DNA from: an uncultured Peptococcaceae bacterium
GTDB lineage: Bacteria; Bacillota; Peptococcia; Peptococcales; Peptococcaceae
NCBI GenBank assembly: GCA_900552455.1
Contig: URZX01000009.1
Coordinates: 1-64,000 of the forward strand
Direction: 5' to 3'
DNA: 64,000 bases
A model generated the notes under the pieces. That model was not told the DNA's origin, did not search any database, and saw only the letters and a list, made by a program, of their open reading frames with translations. The position numbers and the translations under genes are program-made. Positions 7,716-14,799 of the stretch are shown piece by piece (position 1 is the first letter of the stretch; every line of letters begins with the position of its first letter).

Positions 7716-7880
7716 ATGATGGTTAAATTGAAAAAGCTGAAAGAGGAAATCCTTATGAAAGCAGGTGTGTTGTTGGCTGCAATTGGGGTATTTGCCGCAT
7801 CACTTGCTGCAAATGGTGCCTGTGTGTTTCCTTTCTTTGAGCCAGAGCAGCCGGAAGGGTTAGAAGATTTAAGGAGGTAA
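7716..7880 (+). CDS. agrD: AgrD-family cyclic lactone autoinducer propeptide
   Basis: 54 residues, starting at ATG 7716 behind AAAGGAGTG (a second ATG follows at once). Three parts of an AgrD are seen: an amphipathic, lysine-rich then hydrophobic N-terminal helix (1-32), a core with one cysteine (NGACVFPF, C36) and an acidic, proline-rich tail (FEPEQPEGLEDLRR). By analogy with staphylococcal and clostridial peptides the likely ring is C36-V-F-P-F40 closed as a thiolactone, with a short N-terminal extension of unknown length. The ring boundary (F40 or F41) is inference. Confidence 0.9.
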   Translation: MMVKLKKLKEEILMKAGVLLAAIGVFAASLAANGACVFPFFEPEQPEGLEDLRR

Positions 7881-8054
7881 AAAGATCTGAATCTGCAAAT
7901 TACATTGAATTAAATTTATGTATGTAAAATGCATAGTATATATTCTGTAATGCAACTAATACTTAGCTGTTTATAGAGAAGTGGAACGTTACTCCTGAAG
8001 ATTGCAAATTATCTAATGAATGATTTTATGTATATTGGGAAGGAGGTTCTATAG
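7881..8054. other. AT-rich spacer after agrD
   Basis: 174 bp, strongly AT-rich compared with the genes before it. It has no ORF of note and no obvious copy of the LytTR repeat. TATATT and GTATAT strings could be -10 elements but no -35 is convincing. The change in composition marks the left edge of the probable acquired segment. Confidence 0.5.
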
Positions 8055-8243
8055 ATGGAATTATGTCGTTTGAATTTATCTCTGATAGGATTGCTTTTAC
8101 TGCAACTATTCTTTGCTTGTTATTTTGTTTATCAAATACTATCAAAAGAAAAAAAGAGATTTAGTAGAACTATGTATATTATCAGTTTGGTTCTTTGGAT
8201 AGTTGCCGCTTGTATACTTTGTTATTTGACTTTTATTTCTTAA
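8055..8243 (+). CDS. Small two-helix membrane protein, possible immunity peptide
   Basis: 62 residues with two predicted membrane segments (about 8-28 and 40-60) joined by the basic loop SKEKKRFSRT. A strong ribosome site, AAGGAGG, lies 7-8 bp before ATG 8055. No family recognised. It stands between agrD and a secreted protein gene on the same strand and shares their AT-rich composition. Size, topology and position resemble bacteriocin immunity or accessory peptides, but that role is inference. Confidence 0.7.
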   Translation: MELCRLNLSLIGLLLLQLFFACYFVYQILSKEKKRFSRTMYIISLVLWIVAACILCYLTFIS

Positions 8244-8287
8244 TTATATTAATATGTTTTGAGTTAAAATATATGGAGGTGTTTTTT

Positions 8288-8911
8288 ATGCGTAAGATAG
8301 TTTCTTTAATATTGATTCTGACACTCACCATGAGTACTTCAATCTTAGTTGCCCCAAATGTTTCGTATGCGGCATCGACAGATAATGGTGTAAGCGAAGA
8401 ACAGAAATATCAAAAAATCATCTTGACTGATGAAATGATTACAATCACTGATGAATATGGCAATACATATGATGTGTATGCTGAAGAATACTTGGAAGTT
8501 CCTGTTAGTGCTCCTTACTCGACTGAAACAATAAATAAAAATGAAGCTAGTCGTAGTGGATTGTACCCTGATTATCCGGTTGGAACACGTAGAGCTTGGA
8601 ATTTTTCTATAAGCAATAATCAACTAGGTGTAGGTTCACTTGTAGTGGGAACTCCGCTATCTAAATCTGTAAAAAATGCTATCGCAAATATTGTTACACA
8701 AAGATTAGGTGCCACAATTGGTAGTACTGTTATTCCTGGGCTGAATATCGCTAGTTGGGTCATTAGTGCTATTGCAACAATTAATTCAGTATGCGGAAAT
8801 AATGGATTTACAGTTAAAGTACAAGGGGTATATAGCAGCACCTATATTAACGGCGGAGGCTACTATATGTATGGTTGGTCGTTAGAATCACTATCTTTAA
8901 GTACCTACTAA
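8288..8911 (+). CDS. Secreted glycine-rich protein, putative bacteriocin-like effector
   Basis: 207 residues. Signal peptide 1-28 (hydrophobic core, cleavage after VSYA). The acidic stretch 30-80 looks like a propeptide. Residues about 95-207 form a compact domain that opens with YPVGTRRAWNF, has a hydrophobic Gly/Ala-rich helical stretch (LGATIGSTVIPGLNIASWVISAIATI) and ends in aromatic and glycine-rich strands (GGGYYMYGWSLES). One cysteine. ATG 8288 has GGAGGT 8 bp upstream; a longer frame from 8195 overlaps the previous gene and is unlikely. I do not recognise the family. Position behind agrBD and the membrane-active look suggest a quorum-controlled toxin or bacteriocin. Confidence 0.75.
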   Translation: MRKIVSLILILTLTMSTSILVAPNVSYAASTDNGVSEEQKYQKIILTDEMITITDEYGNTYDVYAEEYLEVPVSAPYSTETINKNEASRSGLYPDYPVGTRRAWNFSISNNQLGVGSLVVGTPLSKSVKNAIANIVTQRLGATIGSTVIPGLNIASWVISAIATINSVCGNNGFTVKVQGVYSSTYINGGGYYMYGWSLESLSLSTY

Positions 8912-9218
8912 ATCAATAATCGACAATAGAACATCTTTAGAAGAGAAATCCTTGTATAAAAATCGCCTATTGTTGAAAATCCTATCAGAAGAACGACAAT
9001 AATTTGAAAAGGTGATCATTGGAAGTGTTGTGACTGCAACATGAACCGGAAAAAAGACTAAAATTAAACAAAAGGTAGTTGCATATTTTTCAATTTCCCT
9101 TAAAGTATGGAATACTTAGTTTATAGTATGTTTCATAATCAGTATTACTTCCGTAAACTTTTTCTATGCTAATGGAGGAGTTTGAAGTTCTATTTAATCT
9201 GTTTAACAGCAAAGACAT
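8912..9218. other. AT-rich intergenic region
   Basis: About 300 bp without an ORF that has a ribosome site. It holds several A/T runs and short repeats such as GTATGGAATAC / TATAGTATG, but nothing that I can assign. Composition matches the preceding secreted-protein gene rather than the flanking chromosome. Confidence 0.5.
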
Positions 9219-9265
9219 AGGCTGTCGCACGAACGCAAATTTCGTTTATGCGGCAGCCTTTTTAT
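9219..9265 (+). terminator. Terminator closing the AT-rich agr cargo segment
   Basis: AGGCTGTCGCACGAACG pairs with CGTTTATGCGGCAGCCT (small bulges), followed by TTTTTATAT. It stands between the plus-strand cargo and the convergent ygbA-like gene. Confidence 0.75.
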
Positions 9266-9272
9266 ATACCGT

Positions 9273-9626
9273 TCATTTCCTGCGTGTTTCCTTTTTCAGC
9301 CGGCGTTTTTCGGCGCGGCTGGTGACGACGTGGCGGATGGCGGCGATGGGGTGGATGTAGAGCATGCGCGGGGCGCTGTAGCGCATGACGGTGCGGATGG
9401 CTTCGCGCATTTCCGGCTTGTAGCAGTGGACGCGGCAGTTGGAGCAGAAGGTTTTTGTTTCCATAAACGGGCAGTGGTCGCTGCGCTCCTGGGCGTAGCG
9501 CGATAGCCGAGCACATTCCTCGCAGAGCGCGCCCTTCGGCGTGTTGTGATGACGGTTGCAGTAGAGCGCGATCATCTCATGCACCATCGCTTTTTCGCGC
9601 TCACATTTTTTGGCGAGATCTGGCAT
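9273..9626 (-). CDS. Nitrous-oxide-stimulated promoter family (YgbA-like) protein
   Basis: 117 residues, cysteine-rich. Motifs: CNRHH, CEECARL, CPFMETKTFCSNCRVHCYKPEMRE and YSAPRMLYIHPIAAIRH, which match the small YgbA/PF11756 family. The clustered CxxC pairs suggest metal or Fe-S binding. In enterobacteria the gene responds to nitrosative stress; the molecular role is not established. Start ATG 9626 follows AAGGAGG; a longer open frame extends upstream without support. Confidence 0.85.
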   Translation of the reverse strand: MPDLAKKCEREKAMVHEMIALYCNRHHNTPKGALCEECARLSRYAQERSDHCPFMETKTFCSNCRVHCYKPEMREAIRTVMRYSAPRMLYIHPIAAIRHVVTSRAEKRRLKKETRRK

Positions 9627-9769
9627 CGATCTTCCTCCTTCGTGCGAGAATTTCCTGCTCCCAGTATAAGCGAACGCCGCCGCCCAGCGCAAGCGGGAAA
9701 ATAAGTGAAGCGGTGTGTTCGTATTTCTTAGATTTTGTTCACTTATTGGCGCGTCCTGACTACAGCCCC

Positions 9770-9798
9770 TTGAGCGCGGCGCGCATCTCTGGTATGCT
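9770..9798 (+). promoter_or_regulatory. Promoter for the 9844 / alcohol dehydrogenase operon
   Basis: TTGAGC, 17 bp, TATGCT, about 45 bp before the first start codon. Confidence 0.55.
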
Positions 9799-9843
9799 GT
9801 AGGAAAGTGCAGCGGAGTATGACGACCCTTGGAGGTGTCTGAT

Positions 9844-10089
9844 ATGTTAGGAGAAAAATTGATGAAGGTGATCGGCGAAGGGCGCGACAATCGTCCGGCG
9901 GCGGTCATCATTGACCCTATGACGGGCGTGCCGGATTTTGAACACTATCGTCCAATGGAAAGTGAGCTGCCGCAGCAGCAGCCGACGGCGGAGCTGATCC
10001 AGTACGAGGTCGCTGGCGAAAGCGTCGACGACGTGCTGGCGTGGGTGATCGCGGCGCACGATGATGCGGCGCAGAGTGAAGGAGAATGA
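9844..10089 (+). CDS. Hypothetical acidic protein
   Basis: 81 residues, acidic, with no membrane segment and no recognised domain (MLGEKLMKVIGEGR start, AGESVDDVLAWVIAAHDDA end). ATG 9844 has GGAGGTG upstream. Its stop overlaps the start of the alcohol dehydrogenase gene (ATGA), so translation is coupled and a functional link is likely. Confidence 0.7.
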   Translation: MLGEKLMKVIGEGRDNRPAAVIIDPMTGVPDFEHYRPMESELPQQQPTAELIQYEVAGESVDDVLAWVIAAHDDAAQSEGE

Positions 10090-11249
10090 GCATGGAAGCA
10101 TTTGAGTATCAACTACCGACAAAAATCGTCTTCGGCGCAGGACGCTACGCGGAGACGGGCGCGCTTTGCGCGGCCATTGGCAAAAAGGTGCTGCTGCATT
10201 ATGGCGGCGGCTCGATCAAGAAGAGCGGGCTCTACGATCGTGTGAAGAAATCGCTCGCAGACGCTGGCTGTAGCGTTGTGGAGCTGGGCGGTGTGCAGCC
10301 AAATCCGCGCCTGGCGCTGGTGCGCGAAGGGATCGCGCTGTGCAAACGCGAGGGCGTGGAGATGATCCTGGCGGTTGGCGGCGGCAGCGTCATCGATTCG
10401 GCCAAGGGGATCGCTGCTGGTGTCTGCTACGACGGCGATGTCTGGGATTGCTACACGGGTAAGGCACTGGTCGCTGCGGCGCTGCCGCTTGGCGTTGTGC
10501 TGACGATCCCGGCAGCGGGCAGCGAGTGCTCGGATGTCAGCGTTGTCACGCGTCCGGACAGCCACGACAAGCGCAGCTTCCACGCTGCCGCAGTGACGCC
10601 GCGTTTTGCGATCATTGCGCCGGATGTGTTCACCACGCTGCCGCGCAATCAGATCGCCAACGCGACGGTCGATGTCATCAGCCACGTGATGGAGCGTTTC
10701 TTCAGCGACAGCACCCATGTCACGCTCACAGACCGTCTCTGCATCGCGACCATTGAAACAGCCATGCAGCTCGGCCTCTGGCTCTACGATCATCCGGACG
10801 ATCTCGACGCCTGGGCAGAATTTGCCCTCACAGCCAACATTGCTCACAATGGCGTGCTCGGCCAGGGACGCATCGAAGACTGGGGCGCGCACGGGATCGG
10901 TCACGAGCTCAGCGCGTTTTACGATGTTGCCCACGGCGCCAGCCTTGCCATCGCCATTCCTGCCTGGATGCGTTACGCCGCCAGCCGCAAGCCGGCGCGG
11001 CTCGTGCAATTTGCCCGCGAGATCATGCATATTTACAGCCAGGACGAAGCGCGGGCCATCGAACAGGCTGTGAGCGATTTTGAAGCGTTCTGCCGCAGAC
11101 TCGGCCTGGCCACGCGCCTCAGCGCTGCCGGACTTGCCGATGCAGATCTTGCCGCCATGGCGAAGAGTGTTGTCAAATATCGCAGCCGCGGCAATTATAT
11201 TTCTCTCCACGAAGAAGACTGCTTGCGCATTTACGAGCTTGCGCTATAA
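10086..11249 (+). CDS. Iron-containing alcohol dehydrogenase (BdhA/YqhD type)
   Basis: 387 residues, the standard length of group III NAD(P)H-dependent alcohol dehydrogenases. The nucleotide-binding motif GGGSVIDSAKGIA is at about 99-111, and the metal-ligand region includes ISHVMERFF and HGIGHELSAFYDVAHG. Expected reaction: reversible reduction of short aldehydes (for example butyraldehyde) to alcohols in the cytoplasm, disposing of reducing equivalents. It may start at ATG 10086 (overlapping the upstream stop) or at ATG 10092. Confidence 0.93.
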   Translation: MSMEAFEYQLPTKIVFGAGRYAETGALCAAIGKKVLLHYGGGSIKKSGLYDRVKKSLADAGCSVVELGGVQPNPRLALVREGIALCKREGVEMILAVGGGSVIDSAKGIAAGVCYDGDVWDCYTGKALVAAALPLGVVLTIPAAGSECSDVSVVTRPDSHDKRSFHAAAVTPRFAIIAPDVFTTLPRNQIANATVDVISHVMERFFSDSTHVTLTDRLCIATIETAMQLGLWLYDHPDDLDAWAEFALTANIAHNGVLGQGRIEDWGAHGIGHELSAFYDVAHGASLAIAIPAWMRYAASRKPARLVQFAREIMHIYSQDEARAIEQAVSDFEAFCRRLGLATRLSAAGLADADLAAMAKSVVKYRSRGNYISLHEEDCLRIYELAL

Positions 11250-11274
11250 TAGTATATTAGAACATTCCAAATGA

Positions 11275-11300
11275 GCGGACCCTGGTGGTCCGCCCGTTTT
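11275..11300 (+). terminator. Terminator after the alcohol dehydrogenase gene
   Basis: GCGGACC-CTGGT-GGTCCGC followed by CCGTTTT. It rules out the in-frame ATG at 11271 as the start of the next gene. Confidence 0.8.
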
Positions 11301-11318
11301 ATGAAGGGAGAGAGCTGC

Positions 11319-12233
11319 GTGTCTCGCGCGTCCGAACAAAAGAATTCCTATTTCCACAGTTTTTTGCTACTCATGACCGCCACCATCTGGGGCGTTGCCT
11401 TTGTTGCCCAGAGCGTCGGCATGGATCATGTCGGGCCGATCACGTTCGTTGCGGCGCGCAATGTTGTCGCTGTCGTCGCGCTTGTGCCGGTACTTTTTTA
11501 TTTCAACCATCGCAATGCGCGAAAAAATGTGCCGCGTCCATCCTGTGACCGTCGCACATTCTGGACCGGCGGGATCCTCTGCGGCACGCTGCTCTTCGGC
11601 GGCATGGTCACGCAGCAGATCGGCCTTGTCTACACGACCGTTGGCAAGGCCGGCTTCATCACGACGACGTATGTGGTGCTGGTGCCGCTTTTGGGCATCC
11701 TCCTCGGACGCAAGATCGGCCTGCGGATGTGGCTGGCGGTGCTTTTGGCGCTGGCGGGGCTGTATTTTCTCTGCGTCAAGCAGGGAGAATTTTCCATCGG
11801 GCTCGGCGATTCCATTGTGCTGCTCTGCGCATTTTTCTACACCATCCAGATCACCTGTGTCGATTATTACGTGCAGAAGATCGACAGCATCCAGCTCAAT
11901 TTCATGCAGATGGCTGTGTGCGCCGTGCTCGGCAGCGTCAGCGCCGTGATCTTTGAGGATCCAAGCTGGGCAAATCTTCTCGCCGCCGCGCTGCCGATCC
12001 TCTACGCCGGCGTTTGCTCCAGCGCCATGGGTTTCACCTTCCAGACCGTCGCCCAGGAGCACGTGTCGCCAACCGTCGCCAGCCTGATCATGAGCCTCGA
12101 AAGCTGCATCTCCGCCATCGCCGGCTGGGTGCTGCTCGGTCAGGTTTTGAGCAGCCGCGAGCTCGCCGGCTGTGTGTTTATGTTCTGCGGCATCGTGCTC
12201 AGCCAGCTGCCGGAAAAAATAGGCAAAAGGTAG
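11319..12233 (+). CDS. EamA/DMT-family exporter
   Basis: About 304 residues, ten predicted helices as two EamA repeats, starting with the typical FLLLMTATIWGVAFVAQSVGMD. Drug/metabolite transporters of this size usually export amino acids or small metabolites across the membrane; the substrate cannot be told. The start is placed at GTG 11319 because AAGGGAGAG lies 8 bp upstream; ATG 11301 is an alternative, and 11271 lies inside a terminator. Confidence 0.88.
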   Translation: MSRASEQKNSYFHSFLLLMTATIWGVAFVAQSVGMDHVGPITFVAARNVVAVVALVPVLFYFNHRNARKNVPRPSCDRRTFWTGGILCGTLLFGGMVTQQIGLVYTTVGKAGFITTTYVVLVPLLGILLGRKIGLRMWLAVLLALAGLYFLCVKQGEFSIGLGDSIVLLCAFFYTIQITCVDYYVQKIDSIQLNFMQMAVCAVLGSVSAVIFEDPSWANLLAAALPILYAGVCSSAMGFTFQTVAQEHVSPTVASLIMSLESCISAIAGWVLLGQVLSSRELAGCVFMFCGIVLSQLPEKIGKR

Positions 12234-12253
12234 CGGAATTTCACTGTGATAAG

Positions 12254-12292
12254 AAAACGTCCATCTCGGATCGATGCCGAGATGGACGTTTT
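12254..12292. terminator. Bidirectional terminator between convergent genes
   Basis: AAAACGTCCATCTCGG and its perfect complement around a 7-nt loop, flanked by T/A-rich sequence on both sides. Confidence 0.8.
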
Positions 12293-12293
12293 A

Positions 12294-13721
12294 TCATTTT
12301 TGCTTCTTTTTTTCTTTCTTCTTGCCGTCTTTCTTCTTTTCTTTCGGCGGTTTCTGTGCTTTTTTCTTGTCGGCTTTCTTCTTCGCTGGCGGCTCTTCGT
12401 CGTCGTCGATCGCGTCGTTGCAGCCGAATTCGTCGATGAGCCGTTCTACAACTTCCATCTGAGCCTGGCCGCTCTGGCGCATCATCTGGGTGTAGAGTCG
12501 CATGGCGCGCGTGACCAGCGGATTGTCGTCTTCGCTGAGACGTTCCTGGAGCTGGTCGATGTTGTAGAAGGTATCGCAGTAGATGCTCAGGCGCTGGTTG
12601 AGACGGCGGATGCGCAGATACTGCTGGGCGAGCTGGTAATCGGCCAGCGGGCTGAAAAATTCGAAAAGATAGCGGCTGGTCTTGCAGAGGCTGCGCAGAT
12701 GCTCGATGGCGTCCAGATCGTTGAAATCGGTGGCGCAGATGGCGTCGAGGACGAGCCGGTAGCGATGCGAGAGCTGTTCGCGCACGAGGATCTCCAGCGG
12801 TGCTGTCTCTTTGGCGGTCATGAGGACGGCGATGGTTTGGTGCAGCGCTTCGTTGTAATCCTCTTCGCTGTCCTCGCGGCTGAGGTGGTCGCAGAGGGTC
12901 ATGAGGGCGTCGTTTTGTTCGACGACCATGGCATCGGCGAGCACGGCGAGCTCGAGCTTGCGGGAATTGTGGATGGTTTTTAAGATGGCATTGATGGCGC
13001 GCAGCTCTTCGAGATCGTCGTAAAGAGAGAGGTAGAGCCGCTCGGCTTTGCGGAATGGCTTCTGGCTGCAGTATGGCTCGATGAATTCGAGCAGCGCGTA
13101 CTGGCTGCGCAGAGCGACGCGCAGCGCGCTCAATGCGTCGCTGTCGTCGGGATCGTCGAGAAAGGTGTCGCGCGCCTTGACGATCTGTTTGTGCTGGCGC
13201 TCGATGAGCGTTGCGATGCCGACGCCGACAGGAACGCTGAAAAGATCGAGGGTTTTCATCTGGTCGAAGTCGATGCCTGCGATGCGGATGGCGCGTTCAG
13301 GCGCATGCGGCGGCAGATAAAGCATTTCGCCGCAGCCTTTTTTGAAATGCACGTCGAGACCGGTCATGGCGCGCACCCAGTCGCTGAGATAGGGCTCGTG
13401 GCCGATGACGACGAGGGTGTCGCCGTGTTTGTGGCTGCGGATGGCGTCGGCGAAAGCGTCGAGATCGCCGTCCTCCAGAAATGGCTTGATCTCAGGAGAA
13501 ACGTCTGGCATGTAACGGCAGAGCACCTCGGCGGTTTGCAGCGCGCGGGTCTTTGGCGATGTCCAGACTTCGCAGCTTGACTTGGCGTTGAGATAACGGG
13601 CCAGCGACGGATAGGTGTTTTCCAGCTTCTCGCGGCCAGCTGGCGTCAGAGCGCGGCGAAAATCGCTGCCGTCAGCGGAAGTGGATTCGGCCTGACCGTG
13701 GCGGATGAGGATGAGTCGCAT
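12294..13721 (-). CDS. SixA-type histidine phosphatase fused to a CHAD domain
   Basis: 475 residues. Residues 1-160 are a SixA-like histidine-phosphatase domain: LIRHGQ (R7-H8-G9) and VIGHEPYLSD with the second catalytic histidine. Residues about 195-430 are a helical CHAD domain, a fold with conserved histidines that binds polyphosphate. The last 40 residues are an acidic run followed by a long lysine-rich tail. The start at ATG 13721 follows AAGGAAT; the open frame upstream of it is not coding. Possible role: phosphohistidine or polyphosphate-linked regulation in the cytoplasm; the fusion partnership is seen, its function is not known. Confidence 0.88.
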   Translation of the reverse strand: MRLILIRHGQAESTSADGSDFRRALTPAGREKLENTYPSLARYLNAKSSCEVWTSPKTRALQTAEVLCRYMPDVSPEIKPFLEDGDLDAFADAIRSHKHGDTLVVIGHEPYLSDWVRAMTGLDVHFKKGCGEMLYLPPHAPERAIRIAGIDFDQMKTLDLFSVPVGVGIATLIERQHKQIVKARDTFLDDPDDSDALSALRVALRSQYALLEFIEPYCSQKPFRKAERLYLSLYDDLEELRAINAILKTIHNSRKLELAVLADAMVVEQNDALMTLCDHLSREDSEEDYNEALHQTIAVLMTAKETAPLEILVREQLSHRYRLVLDAICATDFNDLDAIEHLRSLCKTSRYLFEFFSPLADYQLAQQYLRIRRLNQRLSIYCDTFYNIDQLQERLSEDDNPLVTRAMRLYTQMMRQSGQAQMEVVERLIDEFGCNDAIDDDEEPPAKKKADKKKAQKPPKEKKKDGKKKEKKKQK

Positions 13722-14042
13722 GGTGATTCCTTCTTTCTCTGTGTCGTTGCGTATTTTCTGTTGCTTCAAGTATAGCATTTTTGTGGCGATGAGAAAAGAA
13801 TCACGCATGGCCAGCGACTGATAAAAATTTTCTGGAAATTGACGAAAATTTATCACAGATATTAAATGTAGTGTTTGTGATTTACGAGCTTTTTTGATAT
13901 ACTTAATTGATAGACAGGGAACTGTGTCGAAAGTTGTTGGACACATCAAAGTGAATGGACAACCATTTGATAGGTGCTTTGGCAAAGGAGACATGCCCGT
14001 GTCTGCTTGCAAAAAATTTTCCAAAGATAAGGAAGGTGTCCC
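13722..14042. other. Divergent intergenic region with lut promoter and leader
   Basis: 320 bp. It has a minus-strand TATACT near 13774 for the SixA-CHAD gene, the lut promoter at 13875-13903, and a 130-nt lut leader. ATCACA (13852-13857) and TGTGAT (13876-13881) form an inverted repeat reaching into the -35; TGTGTC (13923-13928) and GACACA (13940-13945) form another just after the start site. These are candidate operators for a LutR/LldR-like regulator. Confidence 0.5.
13875..13903 (+). promoter_or_regulatory. lutABC promoter
   Basis: TTGTGA, 17 bp, TATACT. The next start codon is lutA, about 140 bp downstream. Confidence 0.75.
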
Positions 14043-14780
14043 ATGAAAATTCATTTATTTACCCAATGCATGGTGGATATGTTCTATCCACAGGTCGGCA
14101 TTGCCGCTGTTGAGGTGCTCGAACGTCTCGGCTGTGACATCACCGTGCCTAAAAAACAGGTCTGCTGCGGCCAGCCGCTGATCAACTCCGGCTACGTCAA
14201 AGCTTCCAAGGCTTCCATCAAGAACACGATCGAAGCGTTCGAAGATGCAGAAACCATCGTCAGCCTTTCCGGCTCCTGCGCGTTCGCAATGAAGCATGAG
14301 TACATGAAGATCCTGGCTGACGAACCACAGTGGGCGATCCGTGCTCAGCGCGTTGCCGATCGTCTCTACGAATTCACCGATTTCATCGTCAACGTTCTCG
14401 GTGTCACCGATGTTGGTGCTACGCTGAACAAGAAGGTGACGTTCCACAAATCCTGCCACGCCACCCGTCTTCTGGGCGTCAAGGAACCACCACTGATCCT
14501 TCTGCAGAATGTTCACGGCCTTGAATACGTTGAAATGGAAAAGGCTGACCGTTGCTGCGGCTTCGGCGGAACCTTCTCCGTTAAGCAGCCTGACATTTCC
14601 GAACAGATCGTTGCAGAAAAAGCGCAGACCGTCATCGACAGCGGCGCCGACATTCTCTGCGGCGCAGACCAGGCTTGCCTGATGAACATCGCCGGCCGTC
14701 TCGACCGCATGCGCGACAGAGGCGAACTGACCCGTGACATCAAGGTCATGCACATCGCTGAAATCCTCAACTGCCGCTAA
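14043..14780 (+). CDS. lutA: L-lactate oxidation complex, Fe-S protein LutA
   Basis: 245 residues, a full-length LutA/YkgE. Two CCG (cysteine-rich) domains are seen: [12 protein letters not shown] near residue 38 and [17 protein letters not shown] near 170, with FHKSCHATR between them; these bind Fe-S clusters and link to electron transfer. First gene of lutABC, with ribosome site AAGGAAGG before ATG 14043. Together the three proteins oxidise L-lactate to pyruvate. Confidence 0.96.
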   Translation: MKIHLFTQCMVDMFYPQVGIAAVEVLERLGCDITVPKKQVCCGQPLINSGYVKASKASIKNTIEAFEDAETIVSLSGSCAFAMKHEYMKILADEPQWAIRAQRVADRLYEFTDFIVNVLGVTDVGATLNKKVTFHKSCHATRLLGVKEPPLILLQNVHGLEYVEMEKADRCCGFGGTFSVKQPDISEQIVAEKAQTVIDSGADILCGADQACLMNIAGRLDRMRDRGELTRDIKVMHIAEILNCR

Positions 14781-14799
14781 AGAATAAGGGGGAAATACT

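Noticed and set aside
11271..11318. Upstream starts of the EamA exporter
   Set aside because: ATG 11271 lies inside the alcohol dehydrogenase terminator; GTG 11319 has the ribosome site.
13852..13881. CRP-type site at the lut promoter
   Set aside because: ATCACA and TGTGAT point outward with 18 bp between them, the reverse of TGTGA-N6-TCACA.
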